A stretch of DNA of 64,000 nt. Origin: an uncultured Alphaproteobacteria bacterium. GTDB taxonomy: Bacteria > Pseudomonadota > Alphaproteobacteria > Rs-D84. The stretch spans positions 1 through 64,000 of the forward strand of contig CALXML010000004.1 of NCBI GenBank assembly GCA_944389465.1, read 5' to 3'. A program made the translations under genes and the position numbers. Numbering within the stretch: position 1 is the first letter of the stretch; the number at the start of each line of letters is the position of its first letter. The notes under the pieces are model-generated. The model was not told the origin of the DNA, ran no database searches, and saw only the letters and a list, made by a program, of their open reading frames with translations. Positions 8,074 to 17,477 of this stretch are shown in pieces.

Positions 8074-8180
8074 ATTCTCTGTAACAATTAACGAGGCGTG
8101 GTAAAAAAGAAAAATATACTTTTTTAGGGGACGCCTACAATTTGAATTTTTCAAAAGAGGTTACAACCCCTTTTTTAAAA
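8074..8180 (+). ncRNA. Candidate structured small RNA, family unknown
   Basis: The predicted start is near 8074. The transcript can fold into a three-way junction: closing stem TGTAAC/GTTACA (8090-8095 with about 8159-8164); a long hairpin AGGCGT/ACGCCT with inner TAAAAAAG/CTTTTTTA and a GG/GGGG internal loop; and a small hairpin TTGAA/TTCAA. A T run follows about 8171, and a strong terminator at 8188-8210 backs it up. No ORF or known family signature (SRP, tmRNA, RNase P) is seen. A 6S-like or trans-acting sRNA role is possible. Boundaries are estimates. Confidence 0.5.
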
Positions 8181-8187
8181 AAATAAT

Positions 8188-8210
8188 GACCGGTATTTAC
8201 CGGTCTTTTT
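8188..8210. terminator. Terminator after the candidate ncRNA
   Basis: GACCGG-TATTTA-CCGGTC (8188-8205) followed by T5. The stem belongs to the recurrent CCGG-CATTTGC-CCGG terminator type of this window. Confidence 0.8.
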
Positions 8211-8218
8211 ATATATTT

Positions 8219-8569
8219 TTATCGTACAATTTCATTTGAAAATATTACCCTGTTTATAATTTTTTCAATTGGCACCGTTACAGGATATAACAATTCAAAA
8301 TTTTTATTTAATGGTATTTCGTTTGGTTTAAATGTTATTGGTTGGTTGTCATCGTATATAACATATATGTTATTACTCCAATTTATTATTTCACCGTTCT
8401 GTGTTTGTTTTTTTACACCAATTTGAAATTTTTTTAAATCAGAATGATTGCGTGCCAACATATTTAATATGTAATTCAAACTGACCGGTTGGCCCCGTAA
8501 TGGAACAAAATAGCATGATATTTTTTGTTCGCCTAATTTTCTAAAAAGATAAGTATAACGTGTATCCAT
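8219..8569 (-). CDS. Hypothetical protein downstream of dnaG
   Basis: This 116-residue protein is soluble, with no signal peptide or membrane segment, and I do not recognise it. It begins MDTRYTYLFRKLGEQ and has a beta-rich centre (WSNNIYVIYDDN). It starts 9 nt after the dnaG stop on the same strand, so it is the last gene of the mreC-to-dnaG operon and is translated with it. Position alone does not assign a function. Confidence 0.7.
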   Translation of the reverse strand: MDTRYTYLFRKLGEQKISCYFVPLRGQPVSLNYILNMLARNHSDLKKFQIGVKKQTQNGEIINWSNNIYVIYDDNQPITFKPNEIPLNKNFELLYPVTVPIEKIINRVIFSNEIVR

Positions 8570-8578
8570 CGCCGTTTT

Positions 8579-10195
8579 TTACATAGAAATCAGTGCGTCA
8601 ATTTTTTGTTGTGCATCTGATATTTTTTTATTTACTTCGTTTATCGCGGTGCCAACATCTGCCCCCGCCAGTAATTTTGATGTTAAATCTTTTTTTTCAG
8701 ATTGCAAGTGTGCCAAATATTTTTGCAATTTTAATGATACGATGTATTTTTCTGCTGATTTTTCGTCCATTTGCATTTCAGGCACATTTTCATCAAAATT
8801 TAAATTTAAAGTTGCCAAAAAATCACCATACCTTTCCGCAATTTCAGGATATTTATTTACAATAAATATAACGGTGTTTTTTGTAATATCATCAACAGTT
8901 GGCAAATTGATTTTTGGAATATTTTGATAATTTTTCTTCCATTTATGCCACGCATTAAATATACGTTGTTTGTATTCTTGTTCGTATTCATTACGTAAAC
9001 CGGCATCTGTAATTTTACTGGTTTTTTGTCGTATAAATTTTTCAGCCTGACTGCGTCCATTCGGTGTGGATACATTAAATTCAGTATTTGCCAAATTCCA
9101 TAAAAAATCAGTTAACGGTGTTGCGCCATCAATAATTTTTTGCATTGCATTTACACCACCTGATTTTAAAACCTCGTCTGGGTCTTTGCCACCGGTGACA
9201 AATGCAAATTTTACATCAGACGTATCACGCAGGAAAGGCATAACAATATCGCATGCACGTGCCGCGGCCTTTTGCCCCGCACCATCACCATCAAAACAGA
9301 AAATGATGTTACGATTTGCCTTGCACAATATTGCAATATGTTCATCGGTCAGGGCCGTACCCAATGGCGCGACTGTTTCAGGAAAACCATTACATTGCAT
9401 TTGGATGGCGTCAATTTGACCCTCTACCACGATGCTGCGATTTGCGCGATGTATTGCATCACGCGCAAAATTAAATCCGAATATAGTTTTTCTTTTATGA
9501 AATAATTCTGTATCTGTGGTGTTTATGTATTTTGGTTCACTGCCGTCCAAACTGCGCCCTGAAAAGGCAACAACCTGTCCATGTGCATTAAATATAGGAA
9601 ACATTAATTTATCACGGAAAAAATCATACATTCCGTAATCGCCACGTCTGCACATACCGGTTGCCAACAAATTATCCTGTTTTACATTTACAAATTTATT
9701 GGCAATAACATTATTTTTTGGTGCGTAACCAATACGATATTTTTTTATCATATCATCAGAAAAGCCACGCCGCCGCACATAATTCAATGCATTTTCACCG
9801 GCCGGCGAAAATAATAAATTTTGATATATATCGGTGGCCCCTGACATAATTTGATAATAAGATTCTTCGCGTTGAATTTGCGCGGCCGGCTTTGGTTTAT
9901 AATCAGGCATTTTTAATCCTGCCTGATTTGCCAATTCAGCAATAGCCGCCTTGAAATCCAAATTTTCAGATTTCATAGTGAATGAAATAATATCGCCATG
10001 TTCACCACATCCGAAACAATGATAAAATCCTTTTTCTTCATTAACAGAAAAACTGGGCGTTTTTTCATTATGAAACGGACAGCAGCCCCAATAATTTTGC
10101 CCTTTTTTTACCAATGGCACACGGCGGGAAACAACGTCAACAATAGACAGGCGTTCACGTAATTCATCGGTAAAATTTCTGTCATATTTGGGCAT
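8579..10195 (-). CDS. dnaG: DNA primase
   Basis: This 538-residue primase makes RNA primers at the replication fork. The N-terminal CHC2-type zinc site has C39, H42, C60 and C63 (CPFHNEKTPSF ... FYHCFGCG). The central TOPRIM fold has VVEGQIDA (Glu259) and the CFDGDGAG acidic motif near residue 303. The C-terminal helical part, which binds the replicative helicase, is somewhat shorter than in E. coli (581 residues in total). Its start codon overlaps the topA stop by one base, so the two are translationally coupled. Confidence 0.97.
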   Translation of the reverse strand: MPKYDRNFTDELRERLSIVDVVSRRVPLVKKGQNYWGCCPFHNEKTPSFSVNEEKGFYHCFGCGEHGDIISFTMKSENLDFKAAIAELANQAGLKMPDYKPKPAAQIQREESYYQIMSGATDIYQNLLFSPAGENALNYVRRRGFSDDMIKKYRIGYAPKNNVIANKFVNVKQDNLLATGMCRRGDYGMYDFFRDKLMFPIFNAHGQVVAFSGRSLDGSEPKYINTTDTELFHKRKTIFGFNFARDAIHRANRSIVVEGQIDAIQMQCNGFPETVAPLGTALTDEHIAILCKANRNIIFCFDGDGAGQKAAARACDIVMPFLRDTSDVKFAFVTGGKDPDEVLKSGGVNAMQKIIDGATPLTDFLWNLANTEFNVSTPNGRSQAEKFIRQKTSKITDAGLRNEYEQEYKQRIFNAWHKWKKNYQNIPKINLPTVDDITKNTVIFIVNKYPEIAERYGDFLATLNLNFDENVPEMQMDEKSAEKYIVSLKLQKYLAHLQSEKKDLTSKLLAGADVGTAINEVNKKISDAQQKIDALISM

Positions 10196-12471
10196 TATTT
10201 ATTTGTGTTCCTTTTGAATTTTGGTGATGGCTTTTTATTATTAATTAAATCAATTGCAGTATCCAAACTGGGCTGTTCCTTTACAGATACATTTACACGA
10301 TTTGATGAAATATATGCACCATATCGGCCGGTTGGATAATAAAATATGGGTTTTCCTGTTACTGGATTTTCACCCAGATTAATTGGTTGTGCTTTCTGTA
10401 CGCCATTTTCCAATAAATCACGTGCCACATCCAATGTAATTGTTTCTGCCGTATATTGCTTGGCCGGTACATTTTTTTCACCATTTGTAACATATGGTCC
10501 ATATCGCCCAATACGGAAAGAAATTCCATCACCCAAATCCACAGAATTTTGTTTTGGCGTATCGGTACTTGCTGTATTGTTTTCATCGGTTGCATTTGGT
10601 GCATCAGAAGAATCAGACAATTTTTGTGTGTAATTACATTTAGGATAATTTTCACAACCGATAAAAGCACCATATTTTGATAATTTTATCCCCAGTTTTC
10701 CGCCACATTTTGGACATTTATCATCTGAATTTTGAAACAAATGCGGACGCATAATTTCATTAATTGCATTGATAATTTCAGTTGTTTTAACATCCCGCGC
10801 CCCATTAATCATTTCAGATGTTGGCCCCCAAAATGCGCGCAATGCATCCAGTTTGTCGCGGTTACCATTTGATACATCGTCCAATGTATCTTCTGTTTTT
10901 GCGGTAAAGTTTACATCAACCAAATCATTAAAGTATTTTGATAAATACGCAGAAATCACCCATCCACCGGCGGTTGGATGAAAGCGTCTTTGTTTGTCCT
11001 GTTCAACATATTTTCTGTCAACGATTGTGGACATAATTGTTGCATATGTTGATGGACGGCCAATTCCCAACTCTTCCAGTTTTTTTACCAATGATGCTTC
11101 GGTATATCTGGCTGGTGGTTGTGTAAAATGTTGTTCAGGTTTTAATTCTGTTATTTTAATTTCATCGCCAACGGACAACACAGGTAATTTTGTTTCATTT
11201 GCTTCATCGGAATCATCTTTATCCTCTATATACACACGCATAAAACCATCAAATGTGCGTGTTGTACCAACGGCATGAAATACGGCCTGTTTATTTTCTG
11301 TTTCAATATCAGCACTAACACTGTCAAATTCAGCATTGGTCATTTGACATGCAATTGTACGTTTCCAAATCAGTTCATATAACTTGGCCTCGTCACCGGT
11401 CAGTTTTGGTTTATCACCATCAAAATGTGTTGGACGAATTGCTTCGTGTGCCTCTTGGGCGTTTTTAGATTTAGTCACATATACATTTGGTGTTTTTGGA
11501 ACAAATTTTTCACCATAGTTTTTATTAATATATGCGCGTATTTCATTCACTGCATCGGCAGATAAATTTGTTGCGTCCGTTCGCATATATGTGATTAAGC
11601 CCTGTTCATATAATTTCTGTGCGGTGGCCATTGTACGTTTTGATGAAAAATATAATTTACGTGCGGCCTCTTGCTGTAATGTACTGGTGGTAAATGGTGC
11701 GGCGGCCCTGCGTGATGATTTCTTTTTATCAATTGATTTAACCGCGGCGCGTATCACAGGTTTACCAATTTTTTCCAAGATTTCCTGCATATACGCGTTA
11801 TTTTCAATTGTCATTTTTTCAATTTTTTTACCATCAAAATTTGACAATTGCGCGTTGAATGTATCTGCACCTTTTGCACAATCGGCGGCCAGTGACCAAT
11901 ATTCAACAGGTTTAAAAGATTCTATTTCACGTTCACGGTCAACAACCAATTTAACCGCAACCGATTGTACACGTCCTGCGCTGCGCCCCAGATTACGTCG
12001 CCACAGCAATGGTGAAATTCCAAAACCAATTAAATAATCCAACGCACGACGAACCAAATATGCATCAACCAAATTCTTATCAATCTCGCGTGGATGGGCG
12101 ATTGCCTCGGTCACAGCCTTTTTAGTAATTTCATGAAATGCAACACGATAAACTTTTTTTCCATCCAGAACTTTTTTTGCTTTTAATATATCCAGAATGT
12201 GCCATGCGATGGCTTCCCCTTCGCGGTCAGGGTCGGATGCCAAATATACAGCATCAGCCTTTTTCAGTTCACTGATAATTTGTTTAATTTGTTTTTCTTT
12301 CCCCGGCATAATTTGCCAACGCATTGCAAAATCGTGTTCGGTATCAACACTGCCGTTTTCAGGAACCAAATCACGTACGTGGCCGACGGATGCAATTACG
12401 CGCCACCCCGCCCCCAGATATTTTTCAATTGTTTTCGCCTTTGACGGTGATTCAACGATAAGCAAGTTCAT
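10195..12471 (-). CDS. topA: DNA topoisomerase I
   Basis: This type IA topoisomerase relaxes negative supercoils. Using the ATG at 12471 the protein has 758 residues, starts MNLLIVESPSKAKTIEKYLG and is preceded by AAAGGAAG. An upstream in-frame extension to 12537 exists but overlaps rodA and has no ribosome binding site. The TOPRIM domain includes DPDREGE (80-86), and the active-site Tyr295 lies in GLITYMRTD. One C-terminal four-cysteine zinc finger (CPKCGGKLGI...CENYPKC) is followed by repeats of the topoisomerase C-terminal type. It lies 4 nt downstream of rodA and overlaps dnaG. Confidence 0.96.
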   Translation of the reverse strand: MNLLIVESPSKAKTIEKYLGAGWRVIASVGHVRDLVPENGSVDTEHDFAMRWQIMPGKEKQIKQIISELKKADAVYLASDPDREGEAIAWHILDILKAKKVLDGKKVYRVAFHEITKKAVTEAIAHPREIDKNLVDAYLVRRALDYLIGFGISPLLWRRNLGRSAGRVQSVAVKLVVDREREIESFKPVEYWSLAADCAKGADTFNAQLSNFDGKKIEKMTIENNAYMQEILEKIGKPVIRAAVKSIDKKKSSRRAAAPFTTSTLQQEAARKLYFSSKRTMATAQKLYEQGLITYMRTDATNLSADAVNEIRAYINKNYGEKFVPKTPNVYVTKSKNAQEAHEAIRPTHFDGDKPKLTGDEAKLYELIWKRTIACQMTNAEFDSVSADIETENKQAVFHAVGTTRTFDGFMRVYIEDKDDSDEANETKLPVLSVGDEIKITELKPEQHFTQPPARYTEASLVKKLEELGIGRPSTYATIMSTIVDRKYVEQDKQRRFHPTAGGWVISAYLSKYFNDLVDVNFTAKTEDTLDDVSNGNRDKLDALRAFWGPTSEMINGARDVKTTEIINAINEIMRPHLFQNSDDKCPKCGGKLGIKLSKYGAFIGCENYPKCNYTQKLSDSSDAPNATDENNTASTDTPKQNSVDLGDGISFRIGRYGPYVTNGEKNVPAKQYTAETITLDVARDLLENGVQKAQPINLGENPVTGKPIFYYPTGRYGAYISSNRVNVSVKEQPSLDTAIDLINNKKPSPKFKRNTNK

Positions 12472-12475
12472 TGTA

Positions 12476-13621
12476 TTAACTTCCTTTGGCAGATAATTGT
12501 TGATCTTTATGAATATGTGCGTTCTGGCACAGACCAAATCCGAACATCAGTGATAACAGACTGCTGCCACCAAATGACATTAATGGTAACGGTACACCAA
12601 CCGTCGGCATCAATCCCAGAACCATTGAAATATTTATAAAATAATAAATGAAAAAGTTCAACATAAAACCAAAACAGACCAATTGTCCAAATCTGTTACG
12701 GCATGTTTTTGCGCACCAGAATAAAACCAGAATAATAACTGTATACAGCACCAATAAAGCAAATGCACCGATAAAACCAAATTCTTCGCCCAGCATGGTA
12801 AATATAAAATCAGTTTGTTTTTCAGGTAAAAAAGATTGCTGTGATTGGGTGCCGGCCATATAACCCTTGCCCAGCATACCGCCCGAACCAAATGCTATTT
12901 TTGCCTGATTAATTTGGTAACCTGCGCCCTGTGCATCATGGTCTGGGTTAATAAAAGTAATAATTCTGTCGCGTTGATAATCGTGCAGGCCACCAAACCA
13001 AACCAATGGCGCGGCCATCAACCCCAAAATCATTGCAATAATGAACCATTTTTTTTGTGCACCAACAATATAAAACATACCAACTGTAATCATTCCCAAC
13101 GATAACGCAGTTCCCAAATCTGGTTGTGCAACAATTAATAAAAATGGCACCAGTAACATTGCAAACGGTAATGCATAATTTTTCAGTTGCGATAATTCCA
13201 CAGAATTCATCCATGCAAAATATCGTGCCAATGCCAACACCAATGCTATTTTTATTAATTCAGATGGTTGTACATGGAAAAATCCCAGATTTAACCATCT
13301 TTGTGCGCCCATACCGGTATGGCCGACAAATGTAACCAAAATAATCATAATCAACGCAATGGCATATATGACATAGGCGGACTTAATCCATGTTTTAATA
13401 TTGGTAAATGCGGCAAAAAAGAATACACAAAATCCCAATACAATTTTGGTTAATTGTGATAAAGCAAATGGTTGCCATGCACCGCCACCCGCCGAATACA
13501 GCACAACAATTGATACAGCCAAAATCAAACACATGGGAATAAACAGTGCCCACGAAAAACGCCCCAGTTTTTCAGGAAAACTCATCATACTGGCATTAGA
13601 AACGCGTGTTTGACGTGTCAT
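12476..13621 (-). CDS. rodA: RodA, SEDS peptidoglycan glycosyltransferase
   Basis: This 381-residue polytopic membrane protein is of the SEDS family, with about ten hydrophobic segments. It polymerises lipid II into glycan strands in the elongasome with its partner PBP2. Family features include QRWLNLGFFHVQPSELIKI and the C-terminal GLMPTVGVPLPLMSFGGSSLL. It directly follows mrdA (one-base overlap) and precedes topA. RodA rather than FtsW is chosen because of its pairing with mrdA and mreCD. Confidence 0.94.
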   Translation of the reverse strand: MTRQTRVSNASMMSFPEKLGRFSWALFIPMCLILAVSIVVLYSAGGGAWQPFALSQLTKIVLGFCVFFFAAFTNIKTWIKSAYVIYAIALIMIILVTFVGHTGMGAQRWLNLGFFHVQPSELIKIALVLALARYFAWMNSVELSQLKNYALPFAMLLVPFLLIVAQPDLGTALSLGMITVGMFYIVGAQKKWFIIAMILGLMAAPLVWFGGLHDYQRDRIITFINPDHDAQGAGYQINQAKIAFGSGGMLGKGYMAGTQSQQSFLPEKQTDFIFTMLGEEFGFIGAFALLVLYTVIILVLFWCAKTCRNRFGQLVCFGFMLNFFIYYFINISMVLGLMPTVGVPLPLMSFGGSSLLSLMFGFGLCQNAHIHKDQQLSAKGS

Positions 13622-15399
13622 TATTTCTTTTTATCCCCCAACAATGCCCGCATGGTTGCGGCAACTGTGCGTGCGGCCGGTCCGGCACCACCCGAATGTT
13701 CAGTTATTGCACATACGGCATATTTTGGATTGTTTGTTGGGGCATATCCAACAAATAATCCATGATTACGCAAATTCCATTTTAATTGTTCATTGGTTAA
13801 AACACCACTTTCACGTTCTGCACGTGAAATACTGCGCACCTGTGAAGTACCCGTTTTCCCAGCCATACGTGCACCATTTACATTTATTGCGCTGTATGCA
13901 GCGGTTCCGCCCTTGCGCGTGACCTGTTCTAATCCCTGCATAACAGCATTTATATTCTTTTGTTGTAACCCCAGATTTGCAAATTGCGGTTTTTCATCTG
14001 TTAAAATTAATCGCGGCATTACAACCTTGTTTGACACAGTACGTGCAATCATTAATGCCAATTGCAAACAGTTTGTTAATGTAAATCCCTGACCAATCCC
14101 AGAAATAATGGTATCACCATGTACCCAGTGGTAACCAATGGCTTTTTCTTTCCAATATCTGTCAGGAATAATCCCAGCCATTTCACGCGATAAGATATCA
14201 TCCATATATTTTTGTGTAAACCCCAGTTTAATGGCCATATCTTTTATTGAATCAATACCAATTTTTAACGCCAATTGATAAAAATATATGTCACAGGAAT
14301 GTTTCAAAGCACCGGCCAAATCAACATACCCATGTCCCTTGGTTTCCCAACAGTGATAACGTCTGTCACCATAATCCCAGTGTCCAGAACAATATACTTT
14401 TTCATTTGGGGAAATTGCGCCGGCCTCCAGTGCGGCCAATGCCACAACTATTTTAAAAGTAGACCCCGGTGGATACAGTCCTTCTATGGCTTTGTTCATA
14501 AAAGGTTTCATAAAATCATTTCGTAATGATGTTAAATATTCATCTGCATCATCAGATGTAAACATATTTGCATCAAAACTGGGGGTGGATACCATGGCCA
14601 ATATATCGCCTGTTTTAATATCCAATGCCACACCACATCCGGATTTATGCTGTAATAATGCATCATACATCGCACGTTGTGCAGCATCATTAATTGTTGT
14701 ACGAATATCAGCCCCAACAACAGCGGGGCGAAATTGTGATTTATCTTCGCCTGTTACACGCCCAACAGCGTTTGTAATCATAACAGTTTGGCCGGCAATT
14801 CCGGATAACTCATCATTAAATCTTTTTTCTAATCCTGTTATACCGGTGGTAAAGAAAGGTGCATTTTCAATTGGTTTTGGTGGGTCACCGACATATCCAA
14901 ATACCTGTGCGCCGGCCGGCCCCATTTCATATACACGTGCAAAACCACTGCGTACATGCAGACCTGCAATGTTTTTAGCCTGCAGCGCGGCCAAATCAGC
15001 CCAATTAGAATTTTCACTGACCAATACAGGTTGAAATCCAGCCTGTTTTTTTATTTTTTGATATATTCTGTTTATTCTTTTTTTATTCAGATTTAATTCT
15101 TTGGCGACAATATTAACAACCGCGTCAATATCATCTGTTTCTTCTGGGATAATATAAATTCTGTACGTTTTTGTATCGCGTGATATTGGTGTGCCGGATG
15201 CAGACAATATTTTTCCACGTTCAGGCATATTAATTTGAACACGGAATGAATTATTTTCACTTTTACGTGTATATTCCTTGTAATTAAATACCTGCATTTG
15301 CAACATACGCAAAATCAGCGCAGATGTCAGCACCGCACCCGCCGTTAAAAACAGCGCACTGCGACGGTCAAAAGTACGTGCAACTTCTTTATCTATCAT
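13621..15399 (-). CDS. mrdA: Penicillin-binding protein 2
   Basis: This 592-residue class B penicillin-binding protein is the transpeptidase of the elongasome in the inner membrane and periplasm. It has one N-terminal membrane anchor (about 13-30), a pedestal/dimerisation domain, and the transpeptidase domain with SxxK as PGSTFKI (Ser313), SxD as HSCD (Ser368; S-x-D is usual for PBP2) and KTG as AGKTGTSQV near residue 500. The start overlaps the mreD 3' end by 11 nt, and the stop overlaps the rodA start. Confidence 0.96.
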   Translation of the reverse strand: MIDKEVARTFDRRSALFLTAGAVLTSALILRMLQMQVFNYKEYTRKSENNSFRVQINMPERGKILSASGTPISRDTKTYRIYIIPEETDDIDAVVNIVAKELNLNKKRINRIYQKIKKQAGFQPVLVSENSNWADLAALQAKNIAGLHVRSGFARVYEMGPAGAQVFGYVGDPPKPIENAPFFTTGITGLEKRFNDELSGIAGQTVMITNAVGRVTGEDKSQFRPAVVGADIRTTINDAAQRAMYDALLQHKSGCGVALDIKTGDILAMVSTPSFDANMFTSDDADEYLTSLRNDFMKPFMNKAIEGLYPPGSTFKIVVALAALEAGAISPNEKVYCSGHWDYGDRRYHCWETKGHGYVDLAGALKHSCDIYFYQLALKIGIDSIKDMAIKLGFTQKYMDDILSREMAGIIPDRYWKEKAIGYHWVHGDTIISGIGQGFTLTNCLQLALMIARTVSNKVVMPRLILTDEKPQFANLGLQQKNINAVMQGLEQVTRKGGTAAYSAINVNGARMAGKTGTSQVRSISRAERESGVLTNEQLKWNLRNHGLFVGYAPTNNPKYAVCAITEHSGGAGPAARTVAATMRALLGDKKK

Positions 15400-15847
15400 C
15401 GTACACCCGTTTAATCAGTGCCGTTATTGGTATGTACAGCACACTGACCCATGCAAATAACCATATTGCGTGAATCATGTTTGTAATATTTAATTTAAAT
15501 AATGCCAAAATTAAACTGCATACGCCAAAGAAAATCATAAATACATGCAATGCGTTTTTATCAACGCGTGTTAAATCAAATACAGTTTGAAAACCATTTA
15601 TTGCATAGAAAATACAGTACATAGCAGTCCAATAAAACAATGTATCAAAACGATAATCAATCAAAAAACAGCATAAGATTGCAGCAATTGGAAACCACGG
15701 CACTGGCCGCACAAAAGAACAATAAAACACAGGAATTATTGCCAATATTCCTGCTGGATTCCAAAATGCCACGGACAGACGCCACAAAACAATTACGGCA
15801 ATAAAAGGAAAAGCGTCGCGTAAAAAATTTATAATTTTATTTTTCAT
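15389..15847 (-). CDS. mreD: Rod shape-determining protein MreD
   Basis: This 152-residue protein is almost entirely hydrophobic, with about five membrane segments. It is assigned as MreD mainly from its size, its topology and its position between mreC and mrdA, because MreD sequences are poorly conserved. It would tie MreC to the PBP2-RodA synthase in the inner membrane. Its start codon overlaps the mreC stop and its end overlaps mrdA. Confidence 0.85.
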   Translation of the reverse strand: MKNKIINFLRDAFPFIAVIVLWRLSVAFWNPAGILAIIPVFYCSFVRPVPWFPIAAILCCFLIDYRFDTLFYWTAMYCIFYAINGFQTVFDLTRVDKNALHVFMIFFGVCSLILALFKLNITNMIHAIWLFAWVSVLYIPITALIKRVYDDR

Positions 15848-16671
15848 TATTTATATTCATTTTGCGGTGTGTCAAATTGTAAAATGATAACACGTGATAA
15901 AGTACTGGGTTGCAGAACATCAACATCTGTATCATTTATCATTTCACCAACAATAATGCCGTTTGGTACAACGCCACTGATATTACTGGTTACTAATTTC
16001 ACGCCGGCTGATGGTTGAAATTCAGGGTCACTGAACAGGCCAATTGTTGGCGTATCAGAACCATTACCGCGCAAAAAACCATATACTTCGGACCCAGCGA
16101 TTCTGACCGCTATGTTTGTATTAGAATCAGTCAGTGCCCGCACGCGTGAAAAATAAGGCGCAACATCAGTTATAATACCGGCCAATCTGCCGTCTGTGGA
16201 AACAACAACCATACCATTTGATAAACCGTGTTTTATACCCTTGTTAATTAAAAAAGTACTGTGATGAAACGCAGTATTATCATATGTAACATCGGCAACA
16301 ATTGCGCCACGTGATTGTGATTGAACAATGTCCAATTCGCGTGCCAATTTTTGATTTTCTGCAATTGCGACATCGCATGCGTTTTTATTACGTAATGCAT
16401 CATCCAATCTGACGCGTAATTCTTCGTTTTCAGTGCGTAAATTTGATAATTCCCGAACATTATCCACCGCCGCACCAATTGCACGCACAGGCCACGTTAT
16501 AACATCGCCCACCCAATTTGCCACCGGCAAAACAATATGCGCCAAACCATTCATAATTGTATAGTCCGGCTTTGCAATCATGACATAGATGAACAATATC
16601 GGCAATACAGCCGCCGCCGCTGCGGATTTTATAATGGTGCGCAATCTGGAAGATAATTTATTCTGGTTCAT
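15847..16671 (-). CDS. mreC: Rod shape-determining protein MreC
   Basis: This 274-residue protein has one N-terminal membrane helix (about 15-35), a coiled-coil stretch (about 70-112, NVRELSNLRTENEELRVRLD) and the MreC beta domains (for example NKGIKHGLSNGMVVV). It organises the elongasome in the periplasm. It is the first gene of a seven-gene operon. Its promoter leaves only 8 nt between the -10 box and the ATG, so the operon mRNA has nearly no leader. mreB is not adjacent but lies at 35 kb. Confidence 0.93.
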   Translation of the reverse strand: MNQNKLSSRLRTIIKSAAAAAVLPILFIYVMIAKPDYTIMNGLAHIVLPVANWVGDVITWPVRAIGAAVDNVRELSNLRTENEELRVRLDDALRNKNACDVAIAENQKLARELDIVQSQSRGAIVADVTYDNTAFHHSTFLINKGIKHGLSNGMVVVSTDGRLAGIITDVAPYFSRVRALTDSNTNIAVRIAGSEVYGFLRGNGSDTPTIGLFSDPEFQPSAGVKLVTSNISGVVPNGIIVGEMINDTDVDVLQPSTLSRVIILQFDTPQNEYK

Positions 16672-16679
16672 CGGGCATA

Positions 16680-16708
16680 AGTTTAAACGCTAAAAATCAG
16701 ATATTCAA
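16680..16708 (-). promoter_or_regulatory. Promoter of the mreC-dnaG operon
   Basis: On the minus strand TTGAAT (16703-16708) and TAAACT (16680-16685) have a 17-bp spacer; the ATG of mreC begins 8 nt downstream. It is back to back with the rpmI promoter. Confidence 0.55.
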
Positions 16709-16715
16709 TAAAAAC

Positions 16716-16745
16716 TTGATTTTTCATTTAATTATGCCAAAATAT
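16716..16745 (+). promoter_or_regulatory. Promoter of rpmI-rplT
   Basis: TTGATT (16716-16721) and AAATAT (16740-16745) with an 18-bp spacer. The leader contains a perfect hairpin ATGGCAAT-GGC-ATTGCCAT (16768-16786) that could take part in ribosomal-protein autoregulation; that role is inference. Confidence 0.4.
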
Positions 16746-16810
16746 AGCCCGTATTAGTAACGCCGAAATGGCAATGGCATTGCCATCAGGTGCAGAAAAA
16801 GGGGTAAAAA

Positions 16811-17014
16811 ATGCCAAAATTAAAAACCAAGTCGTACTTAAAAAAGCGCGCATCTATGACAGCGACCGGTAAAATCCGTGTTGCCAGAAATGCTCATAAA
16901 AAACTGTTGCGTCACAAATCCAAGCGTGCAAATAACGCTGGGTCTAAACCACAGTACCTGAATGATAATATGACGGGACAGGCGAAAATCTTGGCCCCAT
17001 ATGGACTGAAGTAA
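16811..17014 (+). CDS. rpmI: 50S ribosomal protein bL35
   Basis: This 67-residue, very basic protein beginning MPKLKTKSYLKKR is bL35, which includes the usual KTKS..KKR start and a C-terminal ILAPYG. It assembles into the large subunit. GGGG lies 9-10 nt upstream of the ATG. It is followed by rplT after 16 nt. In many bacteria infC precedes rpmI; here infC is 35 kb away. Confidence 0.97.
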   Translation: MPKLKTKSYLKKRASMTATGKIRVARNAHKKLLRHKSKRANNAGSKPQYLNDNMTGQAKILAPYGLK

Positions 17015-17030
17015 GTAAAGGGGGCAAATT

Positions 17031-17399
17031 ATGGCAAGAGTTAAACGCGGAACAACCGTAAAACAAAAACATAACAAGATTTTGGCACGTGCCAAGGGAT
17101 ATTTGGGTCGTCATCATTCAACATATCGTGCCGCACGTGAAAAAACAGAAAAGGCAGGACAGTACGCATATCGTGACCGTCGCGTTAAAAAACGTGAATT
17201 TCGTGGTTTGTGGATTGTTCGTATCAATGCCGCTGTGCGTAACAATGGTATGACATACAGCCAATTTATGAATGGTCTGAAAAAGGCCGGTGTCGCACTG
17301 GACAGAAAGGTTTTGGCCGAAATGGCATATGCCGGTGACGAAAACTTTGTAAAATTGGTTGAAACAGCAAAACGATTTATCGCCGCAGACGCTAAATAA
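17031..17399 (+). CDS. rplT: 50S ribosomal protein bL20
   Basis: This 122-residue basic protein begins [23 protein letters not shown] and contains [18 protein letters not shown], both typical of bL20, an early assembly protein of the large subunit. In other bacteria bL20 also represses its own operon by binding the leader mRNA. It is followed by a terminator or attenuator hairpin before pheS. Confidence 0.98.
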   Translation: MARVKRGTTVKQKHNKILARAKGYLGRHHSTYRAAREKTEKAGQYAYRDRRVKKREFRGLWIVRINAAVRNNGMTYSQFMNGLKKAGVALDRKVLAEMAYAGDENFVKLVETAKRFIAADAK

Positions 17400-17434
17400 G
17401 CCTTGGCGGTGGGTATATTATTTTGTATTATAAG

Positions 17435-17460
17435 GCCGTCGTATGACGGCTTTTTGTTTT
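17435..17460 (+). terminator. Terminator/attenuator between rplT and pheS
   Basis: GCCGTC-GTAT-GACGGC (17435-17450) followed by T5GT4. It lies 18 nt before the pheS ATG, so it may act as a partial terminator that sets the ratio of ribosomal protein to synthetase mRNA. Confidence 0.75.
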
Positions 17461-17477
17461 TAACACGGGGTAAAGTT

